This document shows, piece by piece, positions 1 through 6,446 of a stretch of 9,762 nucleotides of DNA. The DNA is taken from NCBI GenBank assembly GCA_023128635.1, contig JAGMDP010000203.1, forward strand, positions 1-9,762, written 5' to 3'. Within the stretch, counting starts at the first letter, position 1. Each line of letters starts with the position of its first letter. Source of the stretch: Candidatus Heimdallarchaeota archaeon. Its GTDB lineage: Archaea > Asgardarchaeota > Heimdallarchaeia > JABLTI01. Both the position numbers and the translations under genes were made by a program. The notes below the pieces were generated by a model. The model saw only the letters and a program-made list of their open reading frames with translations, did no database searches and had not been told where the DNA came from.

Positions 1-668
1 ATGTTGACTCCCATATCAATTGGATTTTGATTTATTGGAGTAGCAAATGTATTGTCAAATACAAATTTCGCTTGTATCTCTTTAGCTAACTTAGCAATCT
101 CTGCAATATCACAAAGAGATAATGTTGGATTTGCGGGGCATTCCATATGAATCATTTTTGTATTGTTCGTGATTTTTGCTTTTATGTTTTCAATATTTGT
201 TGCATCAACAAAATGTACTATAAAACCCCACTCCTTAAAGTATTGATTAAGAAGATGTCTCGTCCCAGGATAGCACCTATCTGTAACAATGATTTCATCG
301 CCGGGTTTTAAATAAGTACTAAAGACAGTTGAAATGGCAGCCATTCCTGAACTGAATCCTATACCTGCTGCACCATTTTCCAATATAGCTATTTTCTTTT
401 CAAAAACAGATCTCGTAGGATTCGCATGACGCGAATAGGCAAAACCAGGTTTTCCATGATAAAATACATCAGCCCACTGATCAGCAATATCATATGCAAA
501 AGTTGTTGAAAAATCAATATTAGTTGTTATCCCTCGAGTAAATGGATTAATACTTTCACCTGCATGAACGACTTTAGTGCCTATTCTCTTTCCCAAATCT
601 TCTTGTTCTTCAATTTTATCTTTTGATATTCCAATACCTTTTGATGCATCCTCTTTCTTTTCATTCAT
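1..668 (-). CDS. Cys/Met metabolism PLP-dependent enzyme (cystathionine gamma-synthase / methionine gamma-lyase family), C-terminus cut by window edge
   Basis: This is a PLP-dependent enzyme of the trans-sulfuration family, whose members make or cleave C-S bonds in cystathionine, homocysteine or methionine in the cytoplasm. The visible 222 residues show the family hallmarks in order: YSRHANPT at residues 78-85, the phosphate-binding SSGMAAI at 106-112, CPANPTLSLCDI at about 177-188, and DNTFATP at 205-211, whose Asp pairs with the pyridine nitrogen of PLP. The Schiff-base lysine should lie just beyond the window edge, so activity cannot be confirmed. The start is ATG at 668. The first 30 residues are a charged leader that many homologues lack. 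The gene is divergent from the membrane protein at 779. Substrate specificity (gamma-synthase, gamma-lyase or O-acylhomoserine sulfhydrylase) cannot be told from this half. Confidence 0.9.
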   Translation of the reverse strand, partial: MNEKKEDASKGIGISKDKIEEQEDLGKRIGTKVVHAGESINPFTRGITTNIDFSTTFAYDIADQWADVFYHGKPGFAYSRHANPTRSVFEKKIAILENGAAGIGFSSGMAAISTVFSTYLKPGDEIIVTDRCYPGTRHLLNQYFKEWGFIVHFVDATNIENIKAKITNNTKMIHMECPANPTLSLCDIAEIAKLAKEIQAKFVFDNTFATPINQNPIDMGVN

Positions 669-681
669 TTCAAACACCAGC

Positions 682-691
682 TTATATATTT
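682..691 (-). promoter_or_regulatory. Possible TATA element for the PLP enzyme gene
   Basis: Read on the minus strand this is AAATATATAA, a good archaeal TATA match. Its centre is only about 19 bases from the ATG at 668, closer than expected for an ordinary leader. A second weaker AT element lies at 705-716. Assignment is tentative. Confidence 0.25.
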
Positions 692-727
692 GCATAGATG
701 AAAGATTTATCAACTTTTTTAGAAGGA

Positions 728-737
728 TTTTAAAATA
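728..737 (+). promoter_or_regulatory. Possible TATA element for the membrane protein gene
   Basis: TTTTAAAATA is centred near 733. A start site about 26 bases downstream would give a leader of roughly 20 bases, which is enough to hold the SD AAGGAG at 765-770. The spacing fits archaeal rules, but no experimental support is possible here. Confidence 0.35.
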
Positions 738-778
738 GGTTGTTTGAAAAGAAAAGAAGATAGTAAGGAGATCAAAAC

Positions 779-1297
779 GTGTCAGCAAATGAAGAAAAGA
801 GCAAAGCAACATCTATCTTCGAATCCAGATTTATGTCGATTGCTTTAATGTTATGCTTACTAATAATGTGTGCAATATTTATTGTTGTGATAAATTCTAT
901 CTTTGGCATAACAATTGCACTTAATGTTTTAATGTATATTGGAATTGGAGTAGGAGGAGGAATATTATTTGTTGTTATTATACTACTGATCTTTTCAAAC
1001 AGAAAAGCAGGAATTAGTCGAAATATAATTCTTTATTCTGCTGCTTTAATTCTAATTCTCTCTTTAATAATATCACTCATACTCAACTTTGCATTCTCTG
1101 GTGAACAAGGTAGCTGGGCATTTATTAATACAAGCTCTATAGGATTAGGGATGACAACTGGTCTTGCTTTAACCTACCTTATGTTAGCTATGTTTAGAAG
1201 TAAACTAGTCTTTAGAGAAGAGAAAGAGGATGAAACAAAAACTGATATTGAAATCGAAATCGGTGAAAAAACCGAAGAGATGAATGAAAAAGAATAA
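779..1297 (+). CDS. Four-helix membrane protein of unknown function with acidic cytoplasmic-type tail
   Basis: I do not recognise this 172-residue protein. It has a short charged N-terminus (residues 1-17) and four hydrophobic segments at about 19-42, 44-73, 79-106 and 113-139. A hydrophilic, strongly acidic tail follows (142-172, rich in E, D and K). The second helix contains the flexible stretch GIGVGGG. There is no signal peptide cleavage site and no catalytic motif. The start is GTG at 779, chosen because AAGGAG at 765-770 sits 8 bases upstream; the frame has no better start. It is divergent from the PLP enzyme and 113 bases ahead of the eL13 gene on the same strand, so the two could share a transcript. 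A small transporter subunit, sensor or membrane anchor are all possible, and none is supported. Confidence 0.75.
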   Translation: MSANEEKSKATSIFESRFMSIALMLCLLIMCAIFIVVINSIFGITIALNVLMYIGIGVGGGILFVVIILLIFSNRKAGISRNIILYSAALILILSLIISLILNFAFSGEQGSWAFINTSSIGLGMTTGLALTYLMLAMFRSKLVFREEKEDETKTDIEIEIGEKTEEMNEKE

Positions 1298-1351
1298 AAA
1301 TAGAAGGTTCAGTAGGAACAAAAGGATATTTAGAAAACAACCAAAAGAATA

Positions 1352-1366
1352 AAAGGTAACACCTTT
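1352..1366 (+). promoter_or_regulatory. Dyad in the leader of the eL13 gene
   Basis: AAAGGT-AAC-ACCTTT is a perfect 6-bp inverted repeat with a 3-base centre, 45 bases before the eL13 start. It could be an operator or a small leader hairpin. Ribosomal protein genes are sometimes autoregulated through leaders, but nothing here proves that. A TATA-like GGATATTTAG lies upstream at 1324-1333. Confidence 0.3.
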
Positions 1367-1410
1367 GTGGAAACAATAAGAGTATATTAACCAGTTATGA
1401 GGTATAAAAA

Positions 1411-2064
1411 ATGATGAAACCATCTGTTAGTGTTGAAAGCCCTGCAACAAATAATCCTAGAAAGGGAAGAGGATTTAGTAAAGAAGAACTTGCAGCTATA
1501 AAGTGGAGTGTCAAACAAGCTCGAGAAGCAGGACTCATAGTAGATGAAAGAAGAAAATCCAAGTATAAAGAAAATATTGCTACACTAAAGGTTTTCAAAG
1601 AAGATTACGTTAAAGTCTTAGCTGATAAAGAGAAGGTATTACTAAAAGCCAGAAAAGATGGAGCAAAAGCTCGAAGAGAAGCTAAGAAGAGAAAACAAAT
1701 TGAAGATAAAGAATCAATTGAACGAGAAAAGGAAATTGATGAAGAGAGAAAGAGAATCCAAGAAGAAATAGCTAAGAGAGAAGCTGAAGAATTAGAAGTT
1801 GATAGCGAAGCTGAAGAATTAACAGAGGATGAATTAGCTGAATTGGAAACTCTTGAAGAAGGAACAGATTCTGAGGAAACACCTGAAGAAGCTTTAGAAA
1901 AAGTTGAAGATGAACTTGCTGAAGCAATAGGTATAACCAAAGAAGAAGAAAAGAAACCTGAAGTAGCCGCACCAGAAGGAACAAAGAAAACTGTTAAACG
2001 AGTAAGAAAGAAGCCAACAACTACTACTAAAGGTGCTGCAGACGAAGCAGAAAAGAAGGAATGA
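1411..2064 (+). CDS. rpl13e: Probable ribosomal protein eL13 (L13e) with long charged C-terminal extension
   Basis: Residues 17-65 carry the eL13 signature: RKGRGFSKEEL, then a helix, then AGLIVDERRKSKYKEN followed by ATLKVFK. This matches the family pattern GRGFS-x-x-EL ... GI-x-VD-x-RRK ... EN ... LK. The eL13 protein belongs to the large ribosomal subunit of eukaryotes and of some archaea. Archaeal members are usually under about 100 residues, so this one, at 217, is far longer. Residues 65-125 are a K/R/E-rich probable coiled coil. Residues 122-170 are very acidic, 171-190 are mixed, and 191-217 are basic and low in complexity (KRVRKK and TTTTK). The start is ATG at 1411 or 1414, with GAGGT at 1399-1403. 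The stop lies inside the terminator hairpin. The assignment rests on the N-terminal motif; the extension matches nothing I recognise. Confidence 0.8.
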   Translation: MMKPSVSVESPATNNPRKGRGFSKEELAAIKWSVKQAREAGLIVDERRKSKYKENIATLKVFKEDYVKVLADKEKVLLKARKDGAKARREAKKRKQIEDKESIEREKEIDEERKRIQEEIAKREAEELEVDSEAEELTEDELAELETLEEGTDSEETPEEALEKVEDELAEAIGITKEEEKKPEVAAPEGTKKTVKRVRKKPTTTTKGAADEAEKKE

Positions 2065-2095
2065 TTTTTTCATTCCTAATATTTTATTTTTTTTT
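2057..2095 (+). terminator. Intrinsic-type terminator after the eL13 gene
   Basis: AGGAATGA (2057-2064) pairs with TCATTCCT (2070-2077) across a TTTTT loop, giving an 8-bp stem, and is followed by a T-rich run at 2079-2095. The TGA stop of eL13 is part of the left arm. Read from the other side, the same hairpin is followed by a pyrimidine-rich stretch, so it could also slow transcription coming from tldE, which ends at 2094. Confidence 0.75.
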
Positions 2096-3458
2096 ATATT
2101 GAAATAGTCATTCTTGATGAAAGGATTTCAGGCATAACTACATTCAAGGGAGTAGCTCTTATAGGAACTTCTTGAAGCTGATTTCCAAGCATTAAAGAAG
2201 AGTCTTCAAGCATTCTATAGATGTTGCCAGAACAATAACAAGGTAATATAGGATTTAGTATTTCACCATTCTTAATTTCATATCCTTCAACAACTGAAAC
2301 AACAAAATCACCAGTGTAGCAGTTAGCATCCTGAGCTCCAACAATTTCTTTGATATATATGCCATTATTCAATTCTTGGGCAAGAGACTCTGTAAGAGGT
2401 TTCTTAGCTTTAATAATAAAATTTGAAGATGAAACTGTTGGGGGGTAAACATAACTTCTTGTATCATTACTAAGAAATGCCACTCGATAACAATTTCCAC
2501 GATATACTTCTTTTTTATCCAATTCTGGACAGGAGAAATTCATGCCTAAAAGTTGTTTGCATTTCCCACCACTAAGGACATCCCTTGGTTTACTCGGATA
2601 TCCTTCATCATCGAAACCAAAGGTGTTTTGTGCTCCAGGATAAGTTGGATCATCAATCATTACGATGTTTTTATTGAAACGACAATTCCGAAATGATTCA
2701 TAATAATGGCTGCCACTAGTATAATGAAAAGAAGGAATTAATGCGTGAGCAAGAATTTGAGCAGCGGACTCAGGACTAAGAATAACTCCTCGTGGTCTTC
2801 CAATAGTCATTTTCTTGCGATTTCTTTGGTCATAAGCAGTTTTTATTGAAGTATTGAAAAGCTTCTGCCAGTCCTCTTGTAAAACTCTGGAAGCTAAATG
2901 ACCAGATCCCATTCCTATGAAATCATCAACTTTAGTAGTAGTAAGTATGTCAGCTTTTAATCTTGTACCGACTTCACGTTTCCACAAACCTTCTGAATTA
3001 GCGATTAAACGTTCTTCAGTTTCAATAACAACAATACCATCGATATTTTTAACTGGTTTTGATAATTCTATCGATGAAAGAATTTCTGAAACACTATCAC
3101 AAATATCTTCTAAGGATAAATCCCTTAATCGATCATCTCTAATTTCCTGTACGGGAGTAATAAATTTCCTATTCACAAAATTACGGGATACTTTCTGAGT
3201 CGATGTTTTTGCATTTTGGACAGACAACTCTAAAATTTCATTTATCTTGTTTGCAGCATTTGATGAAACAAAACTCATTTGGTCATCGATTACAGAACGG
3301 ATAGCAATACCAGATTTCTCTTGTTCAATGGCGTATTTTATTAATCCTTTACTAATTTCAATTTTCTTTATTTCCTTACTTTGTACGAAGACTTCTGTAG
3401 CATCAATTTTCATTTTTTCTGCAAGAGATAATGCTAGATCAGCTAGTACTTCAGTCAT
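2094..3458 (-). CDS. tldE: TldE/PmbA-type subunit of the TldD/TldE peptidase
   Basis: This is the non-catalytic partner of TldD in a heterodimeric metallopeptidase. In bacteria that complex processes peptides such as microcin B17 precursors and the CcdA antitoxin; archaeal roles are little known. The 454-residue length fits the family. The N-terminal domain starts with ADLALSLAEKMKIDATEVFV. The C-terminal half shows the family beta-barrel features: GVILSPESAAQILAHAL (about 221-237), a DDEGYPS segment, and GIYIKEIVGAQDANCYTGDF followed by EIKNGEI. There is no HExxxH zinc motif, as expected for a TldE subunit. The ATG at 3456-3458 directly follows the tldD stop with no gap, so the two are surely co-transcribed and probably translationally coupled. 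Confidence 0.88.
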   Translation of the reverse strand: MTEVLADLALSLAEKMKIDATEVFVQSKEIKKIEISKGLIKYAIEQEKSGIAIRSVIDDQMSFVSSNAANKINEILELSVQNAKTSTQKVSRNFVNRKFITPVQEIRDDRLRDLSLEDICDSVSEILSSIELSKPVKNIDGIVVIETEERLIANSEGLWKREVGTRLKADILTTTKVDDFIGMGSGHLASRVLQEDWQKLFNTSIKTAYDQRNRKKMTIGRPRGVILSPESAAQILAHALIPSFHYTSGSHYYESFRNCRFNKNIVMIDDPTYPGAQNTFGFDDEGYPSKPRDVLSGGKCKQLLGMNFSCPELDKKEVYRGNCYRVAFLSNDTRSYVYPPTVSSSNFIIKAKKPLTESLAQELNNGIYIKEIVGAQDANCYTGDFVVSVVEGYEIKNGEILNPILPCYCSGNIYRMLEDSSLMLGNQLQEVPIRATPLNVVMPEILSSRMTISI

Positions 3459-4904
3459 TTATCTCTCACTCACCCTAGTAAAATCGATTTTTCTAATTTG
3501 TCTTTGAGAAATGTTAGATATCACAGGAATTCCTACTAAACCAACTTTAGGTGAGATGGCACCAACACTAACCCTTTGACCATTCTTACCACAATAAGCA
3601 GGAAAGCTCCCCAAATTCTTTGTCATACCAATAATATCACCAAGAATTGTGTAGAGGTTACCAATAATCGAAAAATTGGTAACATAATCACCTAGTTCAC
3701 CTTTCTCAATCTTTCGTCCATATTGAGCATCTAATTGGAAATTACCATGAGTAGTATCGGCATTTCCTCCAAACGAATCACAAACATAAAGACCATTTTT
3801 CATATTTTGAAGCAATTCCTCGAAGGTGAGATCTCCGGGTTCAAAAAATGTGTTGCTTTGTCTGACTTGCGGATAATGCAAGCAATTTTCAGCCCTACCA
3901 TTGCTTGTAGGAATGGCATTCATTTCTGTCGCGGTTTCTCTGCTTTGTAGAACATCAAATAAAATCCCATCTTCAATAATCATGGTACCAGATGCTTTAA
4001 CTCCTTCATCATCAAAGAAGTACTCTCCATACCCTTTATAGCTAGCATCATCAATTATAGTCACTTCTTCCGATCCAATTTTACTCCCAATTCGATTAGC
4101 TAAAGGAGAATGCCCAGCAAGCAAAAGGTCAGATTCAACTGCATGACTGAATTCATGGCATAAATTCCAACCCATCTCTTCATTCAAAATAACAGGCTGT
4201 TCTTTGGGTTTGATTAATTTAGCCTGAGCAATTTCAGGCAAAGTAACAATGAAATTTGTAAGGAAATCTTCAAAAGAAATACTTTCGAGTATTTCAATAC
4301 CACCAACTCCACCAAAACCAACAGACCTCACTCTTTGAAAATTACCAGGACTACTAATTGATGAACCTAAGAATAAGCTAGCGCGAATAAGAATTTGTTC
4401 GATTTCAGAGCCTTCAGAACTAATGAACAATTTTTGAGTATGGTTCTCAATCAATTTTAAATCTAAAACATTTATGACTTTAATTCGAGAGTTAATTCTA
4501 GTATTAATCCAATTTAAGAGATCAATACGGTCGACTTGTTCTAAGTATTGAGGGTGTTTCTTACACTCATCAGAAACACTGGTTTTCCTTTGTGATACTT
4601 CAGCAAGATTGATTTTCGAATCCGGATTTCTCTTAGCTGATTTTTTTGCACATACGATTGCATTTTGAACTGCTTTTTTGATGGAAGCATTATCTATTGA
4701 AGATGTTGAAGCAAAACCCCAACAATTTTTGTATAGAACTCTAATACCGATTCTTTCTTCTAAACTTGTATTTACGCCACAAATTGAGTTATTTCGTAAA
4801 CCAGTAAAATTCGAAAACTCATTCTCCACTCTTATATCAACATAATCAGCTTCTGCTTTCAAAGCATAGTCCAGAGCATCGGTTGCTTGAGGAGAGAGAG
4901 TCAT
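3459..4904 (-). CDS. tldD: TldD-type catalytic subunit of the TldD/TldE metallopeptidase
   Basis: This is the metal-binding subunit of the TldD/TldE protease, with 481 residues as in the family. The N-terminal domain covers about residues 1-210. The C-terminal metallopeptidase part contains LCHEFSHAVESD (H250, E251, H254), IIDDASYKGYGEYFFDDEG, NGRAENCLHYPQVRQSNTF, GLYVCDSFGGNADTTHGNF and the metal-ligand cysteine C438 in YCGKNGQ. In most family members the helix motif is HExxxH (HEAxGH); here it is one residue shorter, HExxH, which is unusual. The start is ATG at 4904 with AGGAT about 10 bases upstream. The gene abuts tldE. The family assignment is sure; the substrate is unknown. Confidence 0.92.
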   Translation of the reverse strand: MTLSPQATDALDYALKAEADYVDIRVENEFSNFTGLRNNSICGVNTSLEERIGIRVLYKNCWGFASTSSIDNASIKKAVQNAIVCAKKSAKRNPDSKINLAEVSQRKTSVSDECKKHPQYLEQVDRIDLLNWINTRINSRIKVINVLDLKLIENHTQKLFISSEGSEIEQILIRASLFLGSSISSPGNFQRVRSVGFGGVGGIEILESISFEDFLTNFIVTLPEIAQAKLIKPKEQPVILNEEMGWNLCHEFSHAVESDLLLAGHSPLANRIGSKIGSEEVTIIDDASYKGYGEYFFDDEGVKASGTMIIEDGILFDVLQSRETATEMNAIPTSNGRAENCLHYPQVRQSNTFFEPGDLTFEELLQNMKNGLYVCDSFGGNADTTHGNFQLDAQYGRKIEKGELGDYVTNFSIIGNLYTILGDIIGMTKNLGSFPAYCGKNGQRVSVGAISPKVGLVGIPVISNISQRQIRKIDFTRVSER

Positions 4905-4925
4905 TTTGTAATATCCTGTAATTCA

Positions 4926-4948
4926 ATACAAATAGGAACCATTTGTAT
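4926..4948. repeat. Perfect 8-bp inverted repeat in the tldD leader region
   Basis: ATACAAAT (4926-4933) and ATTTGTAT (4941-4948) flank the 7-base centre AGGAACC. It lies 22 bases before the tldD start and about where transcription would begin given the TATA-like element at 4962-4972. That is a typical position for a repressor operator. There is no T-tract, so a terminator for the HEPN gene is less likely. Confidence 0.4.
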
Positions 4949-4961
4949 GTATAACAACTCA

Positions 4962-4972
4962 TTATTTAAAAG
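4962..4972 (-). promoter_or_regulatory. Possible TATA element for tldDE
   Basis: Read on the minus strand this is CTTTTAAATAA. A start about 26 bases downstream falls near 4941, giving a leader of about 36 bases that contains part of the inverted repeat and the SD-like AGGAT. Confidence 0.4.
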
Positions 4973-5005
4973 TAAATAAATAGTATGATTCTAGATGAAA
5001 CTATT

Positions 5006-5398
5006 TCAAGAATTATATGAGTTGTGATGGGCAAATCGAAGAATAGTTAATGCACTTGCTTTTGCTTTTTGAGCATCTGAGATATTGAAATAATTAGGAG
5101 GAGTTCCTTCGGGTTTGTTTTCCAAGTCTCGACTCTTGGTAAAGAAATCGTTGACATAATGACATGCTTTTTTAACGTCTTCTGGGATTGTATAGGTTTC
5201 TTTCACTATACGTAATAAAGCAATTAAATTGTCACCAAATGTGGATTCATTGGTTATTGACAAAACTGCTTTAAGAGCAGCAGTTGAAGCTTGTTGAGAT
5301 GTAAAACACGACCAAGAGAATCTTCCTTTATCCAATAAAAGTTCTGCAATTTCAATTAATTCTTCTGAGTAAATTAACCAATCTTTGTTTCGGGTCAT
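5006..5398 (-). CDS. HEPN-domain protein
   Basis: This is a 130-residue single-domain HEPN protein (DUF/PF05168 type), an all-helical fold. Visible signatures are the first helix with ELIEIAELLLDKGRFSWSCF (residues 13-32), the QQASTAALKAVL helix (35-46) matching the family QQAAEKALKAL, a DNLIALL segment at 56-62, and a C-terminal helix with DAQKAKASALTIL. Where many relatives have RYPD or an R-x4-6-H RNase motif, this protein reads SRDLENK (89-95) with no histidine, so ribonuclease activity is doubtful. HEPN proteins of this type often pair with a MNT nucleotidyltransferase; none is adjacent here. The start is ATG at 5398 with only a weak TTGAT-type SD. It could be a solo toxin relative, a ligand-binding HEPN, or a domesticated remnant. 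Confidence 0.82.
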   Translation of the reverse strand: MTRNKDWLIYSEELIEIAELLLDKGRFSWSCFTSQQASTAALKAVLSITNESTFGDNLIALLRIVKETYTIPEDVKKACHYVNDFFTKSRDLENKPEGTPPNYFNISDAQKAKASALTILRFAHHNSYNS

Positions 5399-5414
5399 TT
5401 GTAAATCAACTTTG

Positions 5415-5426
5415 AATTTCGAAATT
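5415..5426. promoter_or_regulatory. Perfect 12-bp palindrome at the HEPN gene start site region
   Basis: AATTTCGAAATT is its own reverse complement. It sits 17 bases before the HEPN ATG and about 26 bases after the TATA-like GTTATATTAC (minus strand, 5441-5450), where transcription should begin. It may be an operator. AT-rich palindromes also arise by chance. Confidence 0.35.
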
Positions 5427-5440
5427 AAATAATAATAGTT

Positions 5441-5450
5441 GTAATATAAC
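5441..5450 (-). promoter_or_regulatory. Possible TATA element for the HEPN gene
   Basis: GTTATATTAC on the minus strand would place the transcription start near 5420 and give a leader of about 20 bases. A competing AT-rich element lies at 5421-5430. Confidence 0.3.
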
Positions 5451-5453
5451 TGC

Positions 5454-5472
5454 TTGAGATAAGAAATCTCAA
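5454..5472. repeat. Inverted repeat upstream of the HEPN promoter
   Basis: TTGAGAT (5454-5460) and ATCTCAA (5466-5472) form perfect 7-bp arms around AAGAA. The element lies just upstream of the HEPN TATA candidate and downstream of the uS9 terminator. It could be an operator or a second hairpin in the uS9 transcript tail. Confidence 0.4.
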
Positions 5473-5483
5473 TGTAATAATTA

Positions 5484-5514
5484 TAAAGAAAATAAAGAGT
5501 GGAAAAAGTCCACT
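5484..5514 (-). terminator. Hairpin and U-tract terminator of the rpo3-uS9 operon
   Basis: In the minus-strand transcript AGUGGA (5514-5509) pairs with UCCACU (5503-5498) across a CUUUU loop, followed by a U-rich run ending near 5484. It begins 20 bases after the uS9 stop, so the operon probably ends here. Confidence 0.6.
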
Positions 5515-5533
5515 ACTTATTTCTATCAATAAT

Positions 5534-5944
5534 TTAACGATAGGATTTTTGATAACGAGCTCTCGCTCCCGGTCCACCAGCTTTCTTTTCTTCTTTCCTT
5601 CGAGAATCGGCAACCAAGATAGATCTATCATAATGCATGAATTTGCTTCTTAGTTCAGGATCTTGGGTCCATTTTACCAGTGCTCGACCGATAGCTGTTC
5701 TAGCAGCATCTGCTTGACCAACAATTCCACCTCCCACAACCTTGATAAAAATGTCAATTGATTTCATGACTTTATCTCCAGCTATGATAAGTGGTTCTTG
5801 GATTTTCATTCGAGCTAACTCAGATGGATAAATCTCGAGAGGAATGGAATTTATGCGGATTCGTCCTTTACCAGCTTTAGTTGTGGCTCGGGCAATTGCA
5901 GTTTTTCTCTTTCCGGAAGTTAAAACAATTCTTTTTGAAGCCAT
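5534..5944 (-). CDS. rps9: 30S ribosomal protein uS9 (S9p)
   Basis: This is small-subunit protein uS9, which sits in the ribosome head with its C-terminal tail reaching the P-site tRNA. With the start used here it has 136 residues, normal for archaea. Landmarks are [12 protein letters not shown] near the N-terminus, [21 protein letters not shown] in the middle, [24 protein letters not shown] near the end, and the invariant terminal SYR. I place the start at ATG 5944, because AGGTGA (5953-5958) sits 8 bases upstream. The GTG at 5956 would extend the protein by MKTT but overlaps that SD, so it is unlikely. It is the last gene of the operon, 19 bases after uL13, and is followed by a hairpin terminator. 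Confidence 0.97.
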   Translation of the reverse strand: MASKRIVLTSGKRKTAIARATTKAGKGRIRINSIPLEIYPSELARMKIQEPLIIAGDKVMKSIDIFIKVVGGGIVGQADAARTAIGRALVKWTQDPELRSKFMHYDRSILVADSRRKEEKKAGGPGARARYQKSYR

Positions 5945-5963
5945 TGTAGTTTTCACCTATTTT

Positions 5964-6425
5964 TCATTCCTTATAATTAGGATCTAATTTAGGATCATAA
6001 TTCCATCCTAATTGTTTACAAAGCTCACCAACTGAGATTCTTTTAACGGTTAGTTTTGTAGAATCTGCTTCTGGGATTTTGATTAATTTTGCTTTCTCGA
6101 ATTCTTTAGGAATTGAAATATGGCATTTCAAACGATGAAACGCATTTTTTCCTTTTGGTCTCTTATATGGTAACATTCCACGAATTACTCGTCTCACAAA
6201 TCTATCTGGGATTCGATAGTGGAAGGGACCTCTAAGTGGATTATACTTACTTCTAATATCTAACTTTGCTTTGTATTCTTTTATTACAGATGCAGGTTTT
6301 CCAGAGATGACGATTTTCTCAACATTAACAATATCTACAATTTCTCCAGACAATAATCTTTTAGCAACTTTTGAAGCTAAACGACCAAGGATTGCTCCTT
6401 CTGCATCGACTACTGTGTTAGGCAT
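5964..6425 (-). CDS. rpl13: 50S ribosomal protein uL13 (L13p)
   Basis: This is large-subunit protein uL13 (153 residues), unrelated to the eL13 at 1411-2064 despite the similar name. It begins with VVDAEGAILGRLASKVAKRLL, continues with the conserved NPLRGPFHYRIPDRFVRRVIRGMLPYK region (about residues 62-88; compare family GP-H-R-P...IRGMLP-K), and ends with the archaeal VGELCKQLGW. The start is ATG at 6425 with GGAGAT 8 bases upstream, within the gap after eL18. Spacings of 21 bases from eL18 and 19 bases to uS9 show a tight operon. Confidence 0.97.
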   Translation of the reverse strand: MPNTVVDAEGAILGRLASKVAKRLLSGEIVDIVNVEKIVISGKPASVIKEYKAKLDIRSKYNPLRGPFHYRIPDRFVRRVIRGMLPYKRPKGKNAFHRLKCHISIPKEFEKAKLIKIPEADSTKLTVKRISVGELCKQLGWNYDPKLDPNYKE

Positions 6426-6446
6426 TTTTTAGTATCTCCGATTATT

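Noticed and set aside
1605..1940. Serine-rich minus-strand reading frame opposite eL13
   Set aside because: It is the antisense of the Glu/Lys-rich coding stretch, which reads as Ser/Leu on the other strand. It has no SD and no family match. The frames at 1205-1423, 1395-1598 and 1772-1984 are rejected for the same reason.
2917..3950. Plus-strand reading frames inside tldE and tldD (2917-3198, 3247-3507, 3735-3950)
   Set aside because: They are antisense to strongly supported genes and show no motifs or SD of their own.
5006..5398. Toxin-antitoxin module call for the HEPN gene
   Set aside because: No partner gene lies on either side, and the RNase motif is not intact, so a two-gene module is not supported.
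5425..5631. Minus-strand frame overlapping the end of uS9
   Set aside because: It is an out-of-frame shadow of uS9 running into the intergenic region. The hydrophobic tail comes from AT-rich non-coding DNA that contains the terminator.
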